Assembly: GCF_029193815.1 (NCBI RefSeq)
Contig: NZ_JARFVC010000017.1
Location: 1 to 64,000 of the forward strand
DNA: 64,000 bases
Direction of reading: 5' to 3'
Origin: Cytobacillus sp. S13-E01
Lineage (GTDB): Bacteria; Bacillota; Bacilli; Bacillales; Bacillaceae_L
Part shown: positions 17,089 through 27,082 of the stretch, piece by piece
Layout of the letters: every line of letters starts with the position of its first letter
Numbering within the stretch: position 1 is the first letter of the stretch
The notes under the pieces: generated by a model
The model's input: the letters and a program-made list of their open reading frames with translations, nothing else
What the model was told of the DNA's origin: nothing
The model's database searches: none
Position numbers and translations under genes: made by a program

Positions 17089-17700
17089 ATGTCTACAATA
17101 TCTAAACCAAGATTTCGTGCAGTTGATATTACCTTTGTTGGAATGTTTGCAGCGTTAATGGCGTTTGGTGCAAATATAACTTCATGGGCACCATTTTTAC
17201 AAGTAGCTAACATACCTTTATCAATGCAACCATTTTTTGCAATTCTAGCTGGCCTTCTTTTAGGAAGCAGACTAGGGGCAATCTCAATGACAGTCTATAT
17301 GTTAATTGGAATGGCTGGGGCGCCCGTATTCGCTCAGTTTAGTGCAGGAATTAGTCCAATCTTTGGTGGATCTGGTGGATTTATATTATCTTATATTGCT
17401 ACAGCTTTTATAGTAGGAAAAATTGTTGAATCTAAAAGTAAACCAGCACTGACTACCTTCATGATTGCTTCATTTGCTGGAATCACAACAATCTATTTCA
17501 TCGGAACAAACTATATGTATTTTGCTTATAATCTATGGTTAGACTTTGATATGGGTTATGCAACTGCATGGAAGGTAATGGCTTGGTTTGCAGTAAAAGA
17601 CATTATGTTTACAATCTTTGGAGCATTGATTGCCCCGCGAATCTATCATACTATAAAAAGAACGTCCCGTATTAGCTCTATTCAGACAAAAGCTTCATAG
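17089..17700 (+). CDS. bioY: BioY biotin transporter (ECF S-component)
   Basis: This 203-aa membrane protein with about six helices is the biotin-binding S-component of an ECF transporter. Family stretches seen are IPLSMQPFFAILAGLLLGSR, GAPVFAQFSAGISPIFGGSG and YMYFAYNLW. The start follows TTAGGAGGTTTACAT. A perfect BirA-like operator over the promoter strongly supports biotin control. No bio synthesis genes adjoin it, so it may serve biotin uptake with shared EcfAAT components or alone. Confidence 0.93.
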   Translation: MSTISKPRFRAVDITFVGMFAALMAFGANITSWAPFLQVANIPLSMQPFFAILAGLLLGSRLGAISMTVYMLIGMAGAPVFAQFSAGISPIFGGSGGFILSYIATAFIVGKIVESKSKPALTTFMIASFAGITTIYFIGTNYMYFAYNLWLDFDMGYATAWKVMAWFAVKDIMFTIFGALIAPRIYHTIKRTSRISSIQTKAS

Positions 17701-17705
17701 GAATT

Positions 17706-17740
17706 AGCCAAGCTGGTTAAAGGACCGCAGCTTGGCTTTT
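17706..17740 (+). terminator. bioY terminator
   Basis: AGCCAAGCTG/CAGCTTGGCT is a 10-bp stem followed by TTTTTT, directly after bioY. Confidence 0.9.
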
Positions 17741-17855
17741 TTATTACTCTTTAAATGGGGATACCTGTGTACCAACGTACTTAGAAATAACTTAATATAA
17801 TATCACGAGAACTGCAATTATACTGCACTCATCTATTTTCTAAAACACCTTAACT

Positions 17856-18020
17856 AAGAAAAGCGCAGGGCGCCCGCCTATCGGCGACAAGCATAAGACA
17901 AGCCGGCTGGAAGGTTGTTCTTTACCTTCCGGACGGATTGGCTTATGACCTCGAGTCGATGGCGCCCGGAGCTAGACACTAAAACTTGGTACAAATTTTT
18001 ATACTTTCTTATCTTTTAAA
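17856..18020 (+). repeat. MHR repeat, short form with type-1 tail
   Basis: Complete copy without the two-hairpin cassette. CGGCGACAAGCATAAGAC is followed by an apical CGGCTGGAAGG/CCTTCCGGACGG hairpin, CTTATGACCTCGAGTCGATG and GCGCCCGGAGCTAGAC, then the ACTAAAACTTGG tail. Confidence 0.85.
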
Positions 18021-18147
18021 AAAAGAAACTTCCCTCAGTGGGGGTTTATTGACTTTTTAACATTAGGAGCGAGCTCATCAATCACTGCATGCCTTACTTG
18101 CAATTCATGTGCTTCGCGGTCTTTTTCGGGCTAAATGTTTATCTACC
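18021..18147. other. Short gene-free stretch sharing a block with 29.2 kb
   Basis: It contains AACTTCCCTCAGTGGGGGTT and AACATTAGGAG, similar to AACTTCTCACAGTGGGGGTT and AACACTAGGAG near 29230-29300. It may be the end of a decayed mobile element. No gene is seen. Confidence 0.35.
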
Positions 18148-19650
18148 TTATTTTTCACTTTTAAATCTTTCAACTAAAGTAGCAAGAGTTCGAACCATTA
18201 CCCCAGTAGCTCCAGATGGGCCTAAATCATAGTCACTTGATGTAGTTGCTGTGCCTGCAATATCAAGATGTACCCAAGGGGTATCCTCTGCAAATTCTCC
18301 AATAAATGTACCTGCAAATATCGCATGGCCGTCTCTACCTGGAGAGTTATTTAAATCAGCGACCTTACTTTTACGAACACGTTCTTTGTGTTTATCATTA
18401 ATTGGAAGACGCCATATTGCCTCCCCAGTTTCATTTGAAGCTTCTAATACTTGTTCAAAAAGCTCCTCATTATTGGTCATAGCACCCGTTATATCATTAC
18501 CTAAAGCAACAATCACACCACCAGTAAGTGTTGCTACATCTACTAAATAGCTAGCTCCATGATGTTTCGCATACGTTACTCCGTCAGCTAATGCAAGACG
18601 CCCCTCTGCATCGGTGTTTAAGATCTCAATAGTTTTTCCACTCATTGCAGTAATAACATCATCAGGCTTAAATGCATCACCACTGATCATATTATCTGTT
18701 GAAGGGATAACAGCCACTACATTTTGTTCAGGCTTAAGTTCTCCGATTACCTCCATCGCACCTAATACAGCAGCAGCACCACCCATATCAGATTTCATAC
18801 CGACTATTCCGTCTTTTGGTTTGATCGAGTAGCCACCCGTATCAAAAGTAATCCCTTTTCCAACAAGTCCGATAACATCGTCCCAGCTTTCTCTACCTTG
18901 GTACTTCAACACAATCATTTTTGGTGGCTCAACAGATCCTTTATTTACTGCTAAAAGTGCACCCATCCCCAGTTTTTCCATCTCTTCTTTTTCAAGAATT
19001 TCTAGTTCGAATTGGTATTTTTCTGCAAGCTCTGTTGCATAATTAGCCATATCTGTCGCTGTTAGCATATTCCCTGGTAGGTTAACTAGCGTACGTGCAG
19101 AGTTAACTCCTTTTGCATGTGCATACCCAACAGTTAGCCCAGCTTCAATTTCCTCTGAGTCACCATTACTGTAAACAATTACAGTGTTAATTTCTTTTTC
19201 TGGCGTGTTAGATTTTTGCTTATAATCAGCAAATGTATAGGTAGCAAGTGGCAGCGCCTCACCTAAAGCATGTGCTGATTCGTTAAAATCAATCGTCTCT
19301 GTTACAAACGAATCCATTGCGATTGCAACTTCCTCAAACTTCGCAGCTTTTAACGTTTTAAATAATTTTCCATAAGTATCACGCAAAATTTCAAAAGTTA
19401 ACTTATCTTCTTTTCCTAACCCAACAAAATAGATGCGTTTTGTACTTAGTTTTCCTAGAGTATGTATTTTAGTTAGTGACTTTATCTTTGCCGAAATATC
19501 TCCATCTTTTAGCAACTCAGTAATTTGTCCTTCTAAAACTGAATCTAATTTTTCAGCTAGGCCTTCTACCTTTTTACTTTTTTCGAAAAGTCCAATCACA
19601 AGAACTTCATGTGCTCTAGTTAGATCTAAATCTGTTTTTACGGTAAACAA
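18148..19650 (-). CDS. pepA: Leucyl aminopeptidase (M17)
   Basis: This 500-aa cytosolic M17 metallo-aminopeptidase (B. subtilis YuiE) removes N-terminal leucine and other residues from peptides. The signature [14 protein letters not shown] is present. So are the metal ligands in [19 protein letters not shown] and [13 protein letters not shown]. The N-terminal macro-like domain fills about residues 1-170. The TTG at 19650 has AACGGAGG at 8 nt spacing, whereas the upstream GTG at 19659 overlaps that site. It is divergent from the DUF309/yuiD region, as in the yui cluster. Confidence 0.93.
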   Translation of the reverse strand: MFTVKTDLDLTRAHEVLVIGLFEKSKKVEGLAEKLDSVLEGQITELLKDGDISAKIKSLTKIHTLGKLSTKRIYFVGLGKEDKLTFEILRDTYGKLFKTLKAAKFEEVAIAMDSFVTETIDFNESAHALGEALPLATYTFADYKQKSNTPEKEINTVIVYSNGDSEEIEAGLTVGYAHAKGVNSARTLVNLPGNMLTATDMANYATELAEKYQFELEILEKEEMEKLGMGALLAVNKGSVEPPKMIVLKYQGRESWDDVIGLVGKGITFDTGGYSIKPKDGIVGMKSDMGGAAAVLGAMEVIGELKPEQNVVAVIPSTDNMISGDAFKPDDVITAMSGKTIEILNTDAEGRLALADGVTYAKHHGASYLVDVATLTGGVIVALGNDITGAMTNNEELFEQVLEASNETGEAIWRLPINDKHKERVRKSKVADLNNSPGRDGHAIFAGTFIGEFAEDTPWVHLDIAGTATTSSDYDLGPSGATGVMVRTLATLVERFKSEK

Positions 19651-19747
19651 TTCAAGCACCTCCGTTTATCATAGTGCGGCTAAAAATTACTAACCATTAA
19701 GGGTAACACTTTCTATTATAAGTGAAACTAGAGAATAATTCGAGTTT

Positions 19748-20128
19748 CTAATCTTCTTCTAGATATAGTAAAAGATTAGGTAGCTTGGGTAATGTTTCAA
19801 CGTCTTCAAACGGAACATGGTCAATATGTTGTGGTATAATGGAAAGACATGTTTCGATGAAACTGTTAACTGTCTCTAGTTCAAGCCCCCAATAATTCGG
19901 GCGGTATTTTTGAATATAAAGGTGTCCAGCATTCATCATTAAGCGCGCACCCTTTACGTTCCCGTATTCGTAATGATAGATGGCGACAGACATTTGTAAG
20001 AGTCCTTTTAAGAACAGGTTACTTTTTTCCGTTAACCACATTTCTTCAAGAAGGTCATGACAGGTATAATAATCACCTTCATTAAAATGAATAAAAAACT
20101 GATAATACTCCATTGGGTACTTGCTCAT
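19748..20128 (-). CDS. DUF309 family protein
   Basis: This is a 126-aa helical protein of the DUF309 family (B. subtilis YpuF belongs here). The signature is FNEGDYYTCHDLLEEMWL with a following LKGLLQMSVAIYHYEYGN. His and acidic residues in the first motif may bind a ligand or metal, as inference. The ATG at 20128 follows ATGGGGTGCC. The longer frame adds 16 residues without a site. It is divergent from yuiD. Role unknown. Confidence 0.8.
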   Translation of the reverse strand: MSKYPMEYYQFFIHFNEGDYYTCHDLLEEMWLTEKSNLFLKGLLQMSVAIYHYEYGNVKGARLMMNAGHLYIQKYRPNYWGLELETVNSFIETCLSIIPQHIDHVPFEDVETLPKLPNLLLYLEED

Positions 20129-20230
20129 TTTAGGCACCCCATTTAATAAGTATTTGTTACCATAAAAGCATATCAAGCATAATGATGCTAGTTACTATCT
20201 TACACTATTATTGTTGAAAGGACGTTATTT

Positions 20231-20713
20231 ATGGACTTATTCTCAAATTTCCCGCTTTGGGCTGCATTAGCCGGCATTGGCTTTGCACAATTTATTAAAG
20301 TACCTATTCAATTTATTGCTACTCGAAAAGTTGAATGGTCACTTTTAACAAGTACCGGTGGTATGCCTAGTTCACATTCGGCCGCCGTTACCGCTCTTAC
20401 TACGGGAATCGGGATAGAGCATGGACTTGGTTCTCCCTTTTTTGCAATATCAACTGTGTTTGCAATTATAGTTATGTTTGATGCAACAGGGGTAAGACGT
20501 CACGCCGGGGAACAAGCAACCGTATTAAACCGGTTAGTTATTGATTTCAACAAGTTTGTTGCAGAAGCCAAAATGTGGCCAACTATGAACGAAAATGAAA
20601 AGCGAAAAGAACTAAAAGAATTATTAGGACATCAACCAATCGAGGTATTTTTCGGTGGTCTTTCGGGGATTTTACTAGCCCTACTGTTACATTATTTATT
20701 AGTAATTATGTAG
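20231..20713 (+). CDS. yuiD: Divergent PAP2 family membrane protein YuiD
   Basis: This 160-aa protein of the DUF212/divergent PAP2 family has about four membrane helices. The phosphatase-like motif GGMPSSHSAAVTAL appears at residues about 43-56 and DATGVRRHAGEQATVLN later, resembling split acid-phosphatase motifs. In B. subtilis yuiD lies next to the yuiE aminopeptidase gene, and pepA is close here too. Substrate unknown. Confidence 0.9.
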   Translation: MDLFSNFPLWAALAGIGFAQFIKVPIQFIATRKVEWSLLTSTGGMPSSHSAAVTALTTGIGIEHGLGSPFFAISTVFAIIVMFDATGVRRHAGEQATVLNRLVIDFNKFVAEAKMWPTMNENEKRKELKELLGHQPIEVFFGGLSGILLALLLHYLLVIM

Positions 20714-20729
20714 GAAGGTGGAAGGGTTA

Positions 20730-21536
20730 ATGAAATTGATTTCAATTTGCCCAAGCAATACTGAGCTACTAGCTTATTTAGGCTTAATTGACGAATTAAT
20801 AGCCGTTGATGATTTTTCTGATTGGCCTGAATCGGTTTCTAGTTTACCAAAACTTGGTCCTGATCTTTCAATCGATATGGATAAGGTAGAACAATTTGCG
20901 CCTGACCTGGTTCTGGCCTCTCTAAGTGTGCCTGGTATGGAAAAAAATGTAGCCGAACTTAAAAGGCGAGGAATTCCTCATATTGTCTTAAATCCTAACT
21001 CTTTAGACGAGATTGCTGATGATCTTTTAAAAGTTGCTAAAATAACGGCTACAGAAGTAAAAGCACGATATATTATAACCAAATATACTCATTTTATTAA
21101 TGAGTACAAAAGTATTGCAAATACCATTCAAAAGAAGCCGACACTGTATTGGGAATGGTGGCCAAAACCAGTTTTTACACCTGGGCAATTAAATTGGCTC
21201 ACTTATATTAGCCAACTTTCTGGCGCCGTTAACCTTTTCAAAGATATTGAGCTTGCAAGTATTCAAACGGATTGGGAAGATGTACGAAAAAGAAATCCCG
21301 ATCACATTTGCCTAGCTTGGGTTGGTGTTAAACAAGAAAAAATGAAGCCCGAACTAATACGAAAAAGACCTGACTGGCATGAGCTTGATGCCATTAAATA
21401 TGAACGAATTCATATACTAGAGGAACCGCTATATTGTCGTCCATCACCTAGATTATTACTCGGTCTAAAAAAACTCGCTGCCCTGATTCATCCTGGGACA
21501 TACCCAGCAGATGATGGGATAGATCCATTACTTTAA
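20730..21536 (+). CDS. BtuF-like substrate-binding protein without signal peptide
   Basis: This 268-aa protein has the periplasmic-binding fold used for vitamin B12 and siderophores (PF01497-type). It begins MKLISICPSNTELLAYLGLI and contains DDFSDWPESVSSLPKLGPDL. YIEWWP-like WEWWPKPVFTPGQLNW and the EEPLYCRPSPRLLLGLKKLA end are typical of the cobalamin-binding subgroup. No signal peptide or lipobox is present, so it should stay in the cytosol. The ATG at 20730 follows GGTGGAAGGG. No permease or ATPase partner is adjacent. It may bind corrinoids as a scavenger or sensor, as inference. Confidence 0.75.
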   Translation: MKLISICPSNTELLAYLGLIDELIAVDDFSDWPESVSSLPKLGPDLSIDMDKVEQFAPDLVLASLSVPGMEKNVAELKRRGIPHIVLNPNSLDEIADDLLKVAKITATEVKARYIITKYTHFINEYKSIANTIQKKPTLYWEWWPKPVFTPGQLNWLTYISQLSGAVNLFKDIELASIQTDWEDVRKRNPDHICLAWVGVKQEKMKPELIRKRPDWHELDAIKYERIHILEEPLYCRPSPRLLLGLKKLAALIHPGTYPADDGIDPLL

Positions 21537-21540
21537 ATAC

Positions 21541-21646
21541 CCGGGGCACCGGCTACCTGCGATTCTGGACGGATTGGCGTATGACCTCAAGTCCGATGGC
21601 GCCCGGAGCTAAACACCAATACTTTGTTCACATTTTCTCACCCTTT
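21541..21646 (+). repeat. MHR repeat, 3' half only
   Basis: The copy begins inside the apical region (TCTGGACGGATTGGC) and continues through GTCCGATGGCGCCCGGAGCT to a degraded type-1 tail. The 5' arm is missing. Confidence 0.75.
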
Positions 21647-21685
21647 AAAAAAGAAGCCTAGGAATTCACACCTAAGGCTTCTTTT
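21647..21685. terminator. Bidirectional terminator before yuiC
   Basis: AAAAGAAGCCTAGG pairs with CCTAAGGCTTCTTTT and sits directly at the 3' end of yuiC. Confidence 0.85.
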
Positions 21686-21687
21686 GG

Positions 21688-22407
21688 TTACGAGCTCTTC
21701 CTACCAATATATTGTTGACGGAATACTTGCATTGACTCATCTTCATTTAACAATGCTAGTTCTTCCTCTGAAATTTTCCCTTTACCCATCTTCACAACAT
21801 AAACCTCTACCTTCTTTTTACCCCATTGATCATAAACATCAGCAACTGTTTCATAATACAAATCGATTTTATTACCTTTAATCGCTCCACCCTTATCAGC
21901 TACCACGCCATATCCGTAGCCAGGAATAAATAAAATTGTTCCTAGTGGAAATACATTTAGATCTGCTGCAACTGTTGAATATAGATCACGCTTTACCTTT
22001 ATCCCTGAATACGTAATACCGTACTGTGGGTGGGATGCTGACTTCCCAGTGGATTCTACACCTGCTGTATAACCTGTAGCTACAACTGTTCTTTTAGGGT
22101 ATTTCGTCCAATCAATTGCATCCTCTAACGTCATAGAGCTTTCTACTGATCCACTGGATGAAATAGAAGTTGTTACAACGTTTGAACGCTTTATAAATTT
22201 ATAAAATAGATTTAACCGTTTTTTTGTATTGTCTTGATAGCTTAAACCACCTTGTTCTTGCTGTGTTAATCGACTCCTATAATCATCAATCCACTCTGAT
22301 AAGTCCTTTGCTTCTACACCTGAAATTGATTGAAATGTTGTAAAGAATGCTAAAACAAAAAGAATTGACATTACTGTACGCCTAGTTATTGTTTTTATGT
22401 TACTCAT
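21688..22407 (-). CDS. yuiC: 3D-domain secreted protein YuiC
   Basis: This 239-aa exported protein has a signal or anchor helix at residues about 10-32. The C-terminal 3D domain (Sps/RpfB-linked lytic fold) is marked by [39 protein letters not shown] and NKIDLYYE, the Asp-rich core. YuiC-type proteins cleave the glycan strand as lytic transglycosylases. It sits in the yuiC-yuiB-yuiA order seen in B. subtilis, on the same strand. Confidence 0.9.
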   Translation of the reverse strand: MSNIKTITRRTVMSILFVLAFFTTFQSISGVEAKDLSEWIDDYRSRLTQQEQGGLSYQDNTKKRLNLFYKFIKRSNVVTTSISSSGSVESSMTLEDAIDWTKYPKRTVVATGYTAGVESTGKSASHPQYGITYSGIKVKRDLYSTVAADLNVFPLGTILFIPGYGYGVVADKGGAIKGNKIDLYYETVADVYDQWGKKKVEVYVVKMGKGKISEEELALLNEDESMQVFRQQYIGRKSS

Positions 22408-22577
22408 TTTTTTCCACTCCTCTCACGAATCTATTTCTTTCCAAAATGCAAAGAAATTATTCGTGAAGCGGAAAAAATAATTTATAATTTTTAAAATATT
22501 TATGAATTCAATGTATTATTGTCTATTTAACATTCAAAAAGACCCCTACCTAAAAAGTAAGAGTCTAGTGATTATTC

Positions 22578-22901
22578 CTAAAACATTTGATAGCCCTTTG
22601 ATCTTAGCCAACGAATGACAATACCAGAAAAAAATGCACCTATCAATCCACTCAGTAATATCAATACATCAGCTAAAGCAAGTGCAGCCAACTTATCTTG
22701 TAATCCACTAAATGAAGAACCAGGAGATCTAATATATTGAATCAATTTTATATCGTCAATGATAAATATTGAAATGATTGGATAAATAATTGCCATGATC
22801 CAAGACATTCGTAGAAGCATATTTAAAAGGAAGCCAATCCCAAAAAACAAAACAAAAAATAATAGCATTGAAATTAATAAAACAGGAATGCTCATTGGCA
22901 T
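22578..22901 (-). CDS. yuiB: Membrane protein YuiB
   Basis: This protein of about 107 aa has three predicted helices (about residues 5-28, 32-48 and 70-98) and an FSGIVIRWLRSKGYQMF end. It is recognised as YuiB from its place between yuiC and yuiA. The ATG at 22901 lies 11 nt after GGAGG, and the GTG at 22913 overlaps that site, so the later start is preferred. No function known. Confidence 0.8.
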   Translation of the reverse strand: MPMSIPVLLISMLLFFVLFFGIGFLLNMLLRMSWIMAIIYPIISIFIIDDIKLIQYIRSPGSSFSGLQDKLAALALADVLILLSGLIGAFFSGIVIRWLRSKGYQMF

Positions 22902-23002
22902 ATCAACGTTCACCTCCAGTACAACTCAATGAATAGTGTACTAAAGTAATGAACAGCTAGTCAATCTAAATAGCTATTAAAAAACCTGATATAGTTTCAA
23001 TT

Positions 23003-23122
23003 TTATTTTTTGCCACTTCCTTGGCAGGAATTACACGTTTCAGATCCTCCCAACACTAATTGAAAATACCCTTTACCTGAGCAATATGCGCATTCTACCA
23101 TTTCCTCTTGCTTACTATTCAT
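23003..23122 (-). CDS. yuiA: Small zinc-finger-like protein YuiA
   Basis: This 39-residue protein has two Cys pairs, CAYCSGKG and CNSCQGSGKK, the DnaJ-type CxxCxGxG knuckle, and probably binds Zn. The ATG at 23122 is chosen because AAAAGGAGAG lies just upstream. The longer frame to 23266 lacks a site and doubles the known size. It is the most upstream of the yuiA-B-C set here. Confidence 0.85.
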   Translation of the reverse strand: MNSKQEEMVECAYCSGKGYFQLVLGGSETCNSCQGSGKK

Positions 23123-23328
23123 TGAACCATCTCTCCTTTTAAAAATTAATTTAATTTTCTGATAATATATCAATTTTTCATCAAAAAGGAAAGACCTAAA
23201 TATCGTAAAATCAGCCAGTGTAAGCGAATACATACACCATTTTCTATCATTCTCTCTTTTTTTCATACTTTTCTAAAAACTTTTTTAGCCAAAACTATCC
23301 AAAATGAATAGCCGACAAAGATCAGATT

Positions 23329-23814
23329 TTAAAAAAACAGTTTATATGACGTATATCCAAATTGATTACCTGGATCGACATCATGATGTGGTCTTTGTAA
23401 ATTAGATACCCCTATTTCTAATAAGTATTTAATAATGACTGAGGATGAAGTATCTTGTAACAGTTCCTTCGGATGAACAAAACTCGCTTCTAGTAATTCC
23501 GATTCCTGCGCAATAATTTCGTCTTGTTTTATAGCTTGTAATGAAAAAATAATCATATTGTCACTAATTTCATTTCGAATAACCCCAGATCTTACGCCAA
23601 TAACCCCTTGTACCATACAACTAACACCTGTTTCTTCCTTCACTTCACGAATAACTGCTTGATCCACTGTTTCATCTGGTTCAACAAATCCAGCAGGTAA
23701 GGACCACTTTCCTTTTAACCCACCATACCTTTTCTTGACAACCAGCCACTCACCTTCATCTGAAATAACTAAGCCAGCAACAGCAAGCCAAACATTTCCC
23801 CTTTTACTGTTCAT
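23329..23814 (-). CDS. NUDIX hydrolase
   Basis: This 161-aa protein has a clear Nudix box (GFVEPDETVDQAV followed by REVKEETGV), matching GX5EX7REUXEEXGU. The box coordinates Mg2+ for cleaving nucleoside diphosphate derivatives. An N-terminal strand pair GNVWLAVAGLVISDEGEWLV precedes it. The ATG at 23814 has AAAGGTGG six bases upstream. Substrate not predictable. It sits between yuiA and the yumB gene. Confidence 0.9.
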   Translation of the reverse strand: MNSKRGNVWLAVAGLVISDEGEWLVVKKRYGGLKGKWSLPAGFVEPDETVDQAVIREVKEETGVSCMVQGVIGVRSGVIRNEISDNMIIFSLQAIKQDEIIAQESELLEASFVHPKELLQDTSSSVIIKYLLEIGVSNLQRPHHDVDPGNQFGYTSYKLFF

Positions 23815-23854
23815 AGTAACCACCTTTACTCGTTTTTATTATTTTACCATTATG

Positions 23855-24103
23855 AAGAAAAGCGAAAGGCGCGCCCGCCTTTCGGCGTGTCGATTAAAAC
23901 CCGCCACGTCCTGTGGCGAACATCGACATCAGCACATCCTGTGCAAGTCAAGCATAAAAGACGAGCCCTGACTGAAGGCGTTTTTTGCCTTCGGGAAGGG
24001 CTTGGCTTATACCATAGAGCCGATAGCGCCTGGAGCTAGACGTAGATAGACAGAGACACGAAATTATACACAACCTTACAATTTTATAAATTCCTAAACA
24101 ACA
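23855..24103 (+). repeat. MHR repeat, full copy with type-2 tail
   Basis: It has cassette and apical GAAGGCGTTTTTTGCCTTC as in the 13.2-kb copy. The closing arm is CCGATAGCGCCTGGAGCTAG, and the tail is different: ACGTAGATAGACAGAGACAC followed by a TTATACACAACCTTACAA block. Confidence 0.85.
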
Positions 24104-24109
24104 AAAAAA

Positions 24110-24137
24110 TAGAGCGATGATTTTAGTCATGGCTCTA
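24110..24137 (-). terminator. yumB terminator
   Basis: TAGAGCGATGA/TCATGGCTCTA hairpin with flanking A/T runs, 14 bp past the yumB stop. Confidence 0.75.
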
Positions 24138-24150
24138 CTTCAAATGTAGA

Positions 24151-25365
24151 TTATAGTAGATTAAATTTTCCTTTTTTCAATACAGTTGAGGCTCCACCAA
24201 TCATGAACAGTGCACGATTATCAATCATTTTTTTCATGAATGATGCTTTAGCACCCCAAACTTTTTTGCCAAATACTACACCAATCGCATCATCTTCACC
24301 TAATGAACATACAGTTCCTTTTAGGTCAGGTGTAAATGTTTCTAGCTCACCCTGGCCTCTAACAAGTACTGCAAGGTTCTTTGCACATATTACTCCTTGT
24401 TGCATAGCAATTTGTGCTGTTGGTGGGTATGGTCGATTAATTTCTTCGTTAATAATTAGCGCACAGTCTCCAACGATAAATACATCTTCATGACCTGGGG
24501 CACGTAACTCCGGGTCAACCTTTACACGTCCGCGCATTGAGTCGAATCCAGCTTGTTCAATGACACTATTACCACGAACACCAGCTGCCCATACGACAGT
24601 TCCTGCATTAATTTCTTCAACCTGATCATCTTTTGCAACAATAATACCATCTGGAGTAGCTTCTTTAATAGCTGTACCAATTTTGAATTCGATACCTTTT
24701 CGTTCTAAATGACCTACAGCATATTCAACTAATTCAGGATCAAATCCTGGCAATACCATTGGAGCTGCTTCAACACAAATTACGCGTACTTTGTCACGGT
24801 CAACGTCATATTCACGGCATAGTTCTGGAATACGGTTTCCTAACTCTCCTAGGAATTCAATTCCAGTAAAACCTGCCCCACCAACAACAATTGTTAAACG
24901 TGAATCATTTTTCTCAAGCTCTGTGTTATAAGTAGCAAATTGATATTCAATATGCTCGCGAATTTGACGTGCTGCATTAATATTTGTAATTGAAAATGCG
25001 TATTCCTTTAAACCTTTAATACCAAATGTTTCAGATTCTCCACCTAATGAAACCACTAAATAATCGTAAGCATATTCGCCTTCTTCAAGAACAACGCGCT
25101 TTTCTTCACGATTAATCGTAATAACAGTTCCTTTAACAAAGTTAACCTTAGTTCTATCTATTACATCAGTAATGTTATAGCGCGCACGATCATGATGTAA
25201 CGTTCCTGCTGACGCTTCATGTAACCATGTAGTCTCATAATGATATTCATTTTTATTAATTAGAGTAATTTCAGCTTCATTTACACCTAATGCTTTTTGC
25301 AAACTTACAGCCGTCATTAAACCACCATAACCTGCACCTAAAATAACAACCTTTGGCTTCCTCAA
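24151..25365 (-). CDS. yumB: Type II NADH dehydrogenase-like flavoprotein YumB
   Basis: This is an NDH-2 family enzyme of about 404 aa that passes electrons from NADH through FAD to menaquinone at the membrane face. It starts [20 protein letters not shown] with the FAD GxGxxG motif, and has a second nucleotide fold [22 protein letters not shown] is the second FAD contact, and the C-terminal helix region begins [14 protein letters not shown]. The TTG at 25365 matches the B. subtilis start; GTG 25374 is an alternative. A Rex-like site lies upstream. Confidence 0.9.
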   Translation of the reverse strand: MRKPKVVILGAGYGGLMTAVSLQKALGVNEAEITLINKNEYHYETTWLHEASAGTLHHDRARYNITDVIDRTKVNFVKGTVITINREEKRVVLEEGEYAYDYLVVSLGGESETFGIKGLKEYAFSITNINAARQIREHIEYQFATYNTELEKNDSRLTIVVGGAGFTGIEFLGELGNRIPELCREYDVDRDKVRVICVEAAPMVLPGFDPELVEYAVGHLERKGIEFKIGTAIKEATPDGIIVAKDDQVEEINAGTVVWAAGVRGNSVIEQAGFDSMRGRVKVDPELRAPGHEDVFIVGDCALIINEEINRPYPPTAQIAMQQGVICAKNLAVLVRGQGELETFTPDLKGTVCSLGEDDAIGVVFGKKVWGAKASFMKKMIDNRALFMIGGASTVLKKGKFNLL

Positions 25366-25873
25366 CCGTATCACATCCACCTTTAATAATTTGTTTTTAC
25401 GATAGATAATTCTATATAACCTTATCATCCACCGAAATACTATTTTTATTTGTAAGAAAAACTTCGGTTTCTCTTCTTCTGGTATAAATTATTCCCAGAA
25501 AGTTTGTGATATTTTTCACTAATAACATCACAATTTTGTAAAAAAATTGTACGAAAATATTCATAAAAAATTAATATTATATCTACAATACATATTATTC
25601 TTTTTAGGTTGGTTTTTCAAGCATAATCACCACTTTCCAAAACTTAAGAATATTAAAAAAACAACAGTGGTTTTCTATTTTTCACAAAAATTTAATAATA
25701 TTCCTTTGTTTAGTTTGAAAATTTGGCACAAATAACAAGATTCACAATATTTCTCCAAAGAGGAGTGAGATATTATTTTTAATATATGATAATATATGTA
25801 TTATAAGGAAATTATGGAGCTAATTGTCTTCATTCATCCAAGAAATTTAATAATACACACGGGGGGGATTACA
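25366..25873. other. AT-rich intergenic region between divergent yumB and yumC
   Basis: About 500 bp with no convincing gene. It must hold both promoters. A Rex-like palindrome is at 25504-25521. Other TCACAA/TTGTGA-like half-sites occur near 25530, 25680 and 25740. The open frame upstream of the yumC GTG start lacks a ribosome site. Confidence 0.5.
25504..25521. promoter_or_regulatory. Rex-like operator upstream of yumB
   Basis: TTGTGATATTTTTCACTA closely fits the Rex consensus TTGTGAANNNNTTCACAA with two or three mismatches. It lies about 140 bp before the yumB start. Rex senses NADH/NAD+ and represses ndh in Bacillus, so the position is sensible, but binding is inferred. Confidence 0.45.
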
Positions 25874-26863
25874 GTGAGAGAAGATCAAAATGTATATGAC
25901 ATTACAATTATCGGTGGAGGACCTACTGGGTTATTTACTGCTTTTTATGGTGGGATGAGACAGGCAAGTGTAAAAATCATTGAAAGCCTTCCACAATTAG
26001 GTGGGCAATTATCGGCACTATATCCTGAAAAATACATATATGATGTAGCTGGCTTTCCAAAGATTCGTGCACAGGAATTGATTGATAATTTAAAGGAACA
26101 AATGGAAAAATTTAACCCAACTGTATCACTTGAACAATCCGTAGATAAAGTTGAAAAGCAGCCAGATGGACTATTCAAAATAACAACAAATCGCGAAGTA
26201 CATTATTCTAAAACGATTATTATCACAGCTGGAAATGGTGCATTCCAACCTCGTCGCCTCGAGCTTGAGAGCGCTGTCAACTATGAGGGTAAAAATCTTC
26301 ACTACTTCATTGATGACCTAAACAAATTTGCTGATAAAAAAGTTGTTGTTTTCGGTGGTGGAGATTCAGCAGTAGATTGGGCATTAATGCTAGAACCTAT
26401 CGCAGAAAAGGTGATGCTAGTTCACAGACGTGATAAATTTCGTGCACATGAACACAGTGTTGAAAATTTAATGAACTCAAAAGTAGAAGTTAAAACTCCA
26501 TTCGTACCTGTAGAACTTGTTGGGGATGACAAAATTACTCAAGTCCTACTAGCACAACCAAAAGGTGATGCTAAAGAAACGGTTGATGTTGATGCAGTTA
26601 TCGTGAACTACGGCTTTGTTTCATCGCTTGGTCCTATTAAAGAATGGGGGCTTGATATTGAGAAAAATTCGATTGTTGTAAACTCAAAAATGGAGACCAA
26701 CATTAAAGGTATCTATGCAGCAGGAGATATTTGCACATATGATGGAAAAGTAAAATTAATTGCTTCTGGCTTTGGGGAAGCTCCAACAGCCGTCAATAAC
26801 GCTAAAGCGTACATTGATCCGAAAGCAAAACTACAGCCACTTCATAGCTCAAGTATGTTTTAA
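25874..26863 (+). CDS. yumC: Ferredoxin/flavodoxin-NADP+ reductase (TrxR-like)
   Basis: This 329-aa FAD enzyme of the thioredoxin-reductase-like FNR type (B. subtilis YumC) transfers electrons between NADPH and ferredoxin or flavodoxin. Motifs are [20 protein letters not shown] (FAD), [17 protein letters not shown] (NADP) and [20 protein letters not shown] (FAD tail). No CxxC disulfide is present, which separates it from thioredoxin reductase. The GTG start at 25874 is preceded by a run of seven G (GGGGGGGATT), an unusual ribosome site. The B. subtilis neighbourhood yumB-yumC is kept. Confidence 0.92.
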   Translation: MREDQNVYDITIIGGGPTGLFTAFYGGMRQASVKIIESLPQLGGQLSALYPEKYIYDVAGFPKIRAQELIDNLKEQMEKFNPTVSLEQSVDKVEKQPDGLFKITTNREVHYSKTIIITAGNGAFQPRRLELESAVNYEGKNLHYFIDDLNKFADKKVVVFGGGDSAVDWALMLEPIAEKVMLVHRRDKFRAHEHSVENLMNSKVEVKTPFVPVELVGDDKITQVLLAQPKGDAKETVDVDAVIVNYGFVSSLGPIKEWGLDIEKNSIVVNSKMETNIKGIYAAGDICTYDGKVKLIASGFGEAPTAVNNAKAYIDPKAKLQPLHSSSMF

Positions 26864-27022
26864 AGAAAAGCACTGGGCGCCCGCTTACCTGAGCGTCGAT
26901 TAAAATCCGCCACGTCCTGTGGCAACATCAACATACCAAGGCGGCCGTCCGGATGGTTGTGCTTTAACCTTTCGAACGGATGGGCTTATGCCCTCAGGTC
27001 CGATGACGCATGGAACTAGGGT
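26863..27022 (+). repeat. MHR repeat, diverged copy
   Basis: It begins at the yumC stop with AAGAAAAGCACTGGGCGCCC. The cassette is shortened, and the apical part is GTCCGGATGGTTGTGC with a matching CGAACGG. It closes with GTCCGATGACGCATGGAACT and lacks most of the tail. Confidence 0.75.
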
Positions 27023-27032
27023 ACTAAAAACT

Positions 27033-27073
27033 AAAAAGAGTTGAGGTATCCACATTAGGCCTCAACTCTTTTT
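27033..27073. terminator. Bidirectional terminator yumC / yutM
   Basis: A 14-bp stem AAAAAGAGTTGAGG/CCTCAACTCTTTTT between convergent genes. Confidence 0.9.
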
Positions 27074-27082
27074 CAAATTAAA

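Noticed and set aside
25796-25873. Longer N-terminus of yumC from 25796
   Set aside because: No ribosome site at the upstream ATG. The GTG at 25874 follows a G-rich site and gives the family length.
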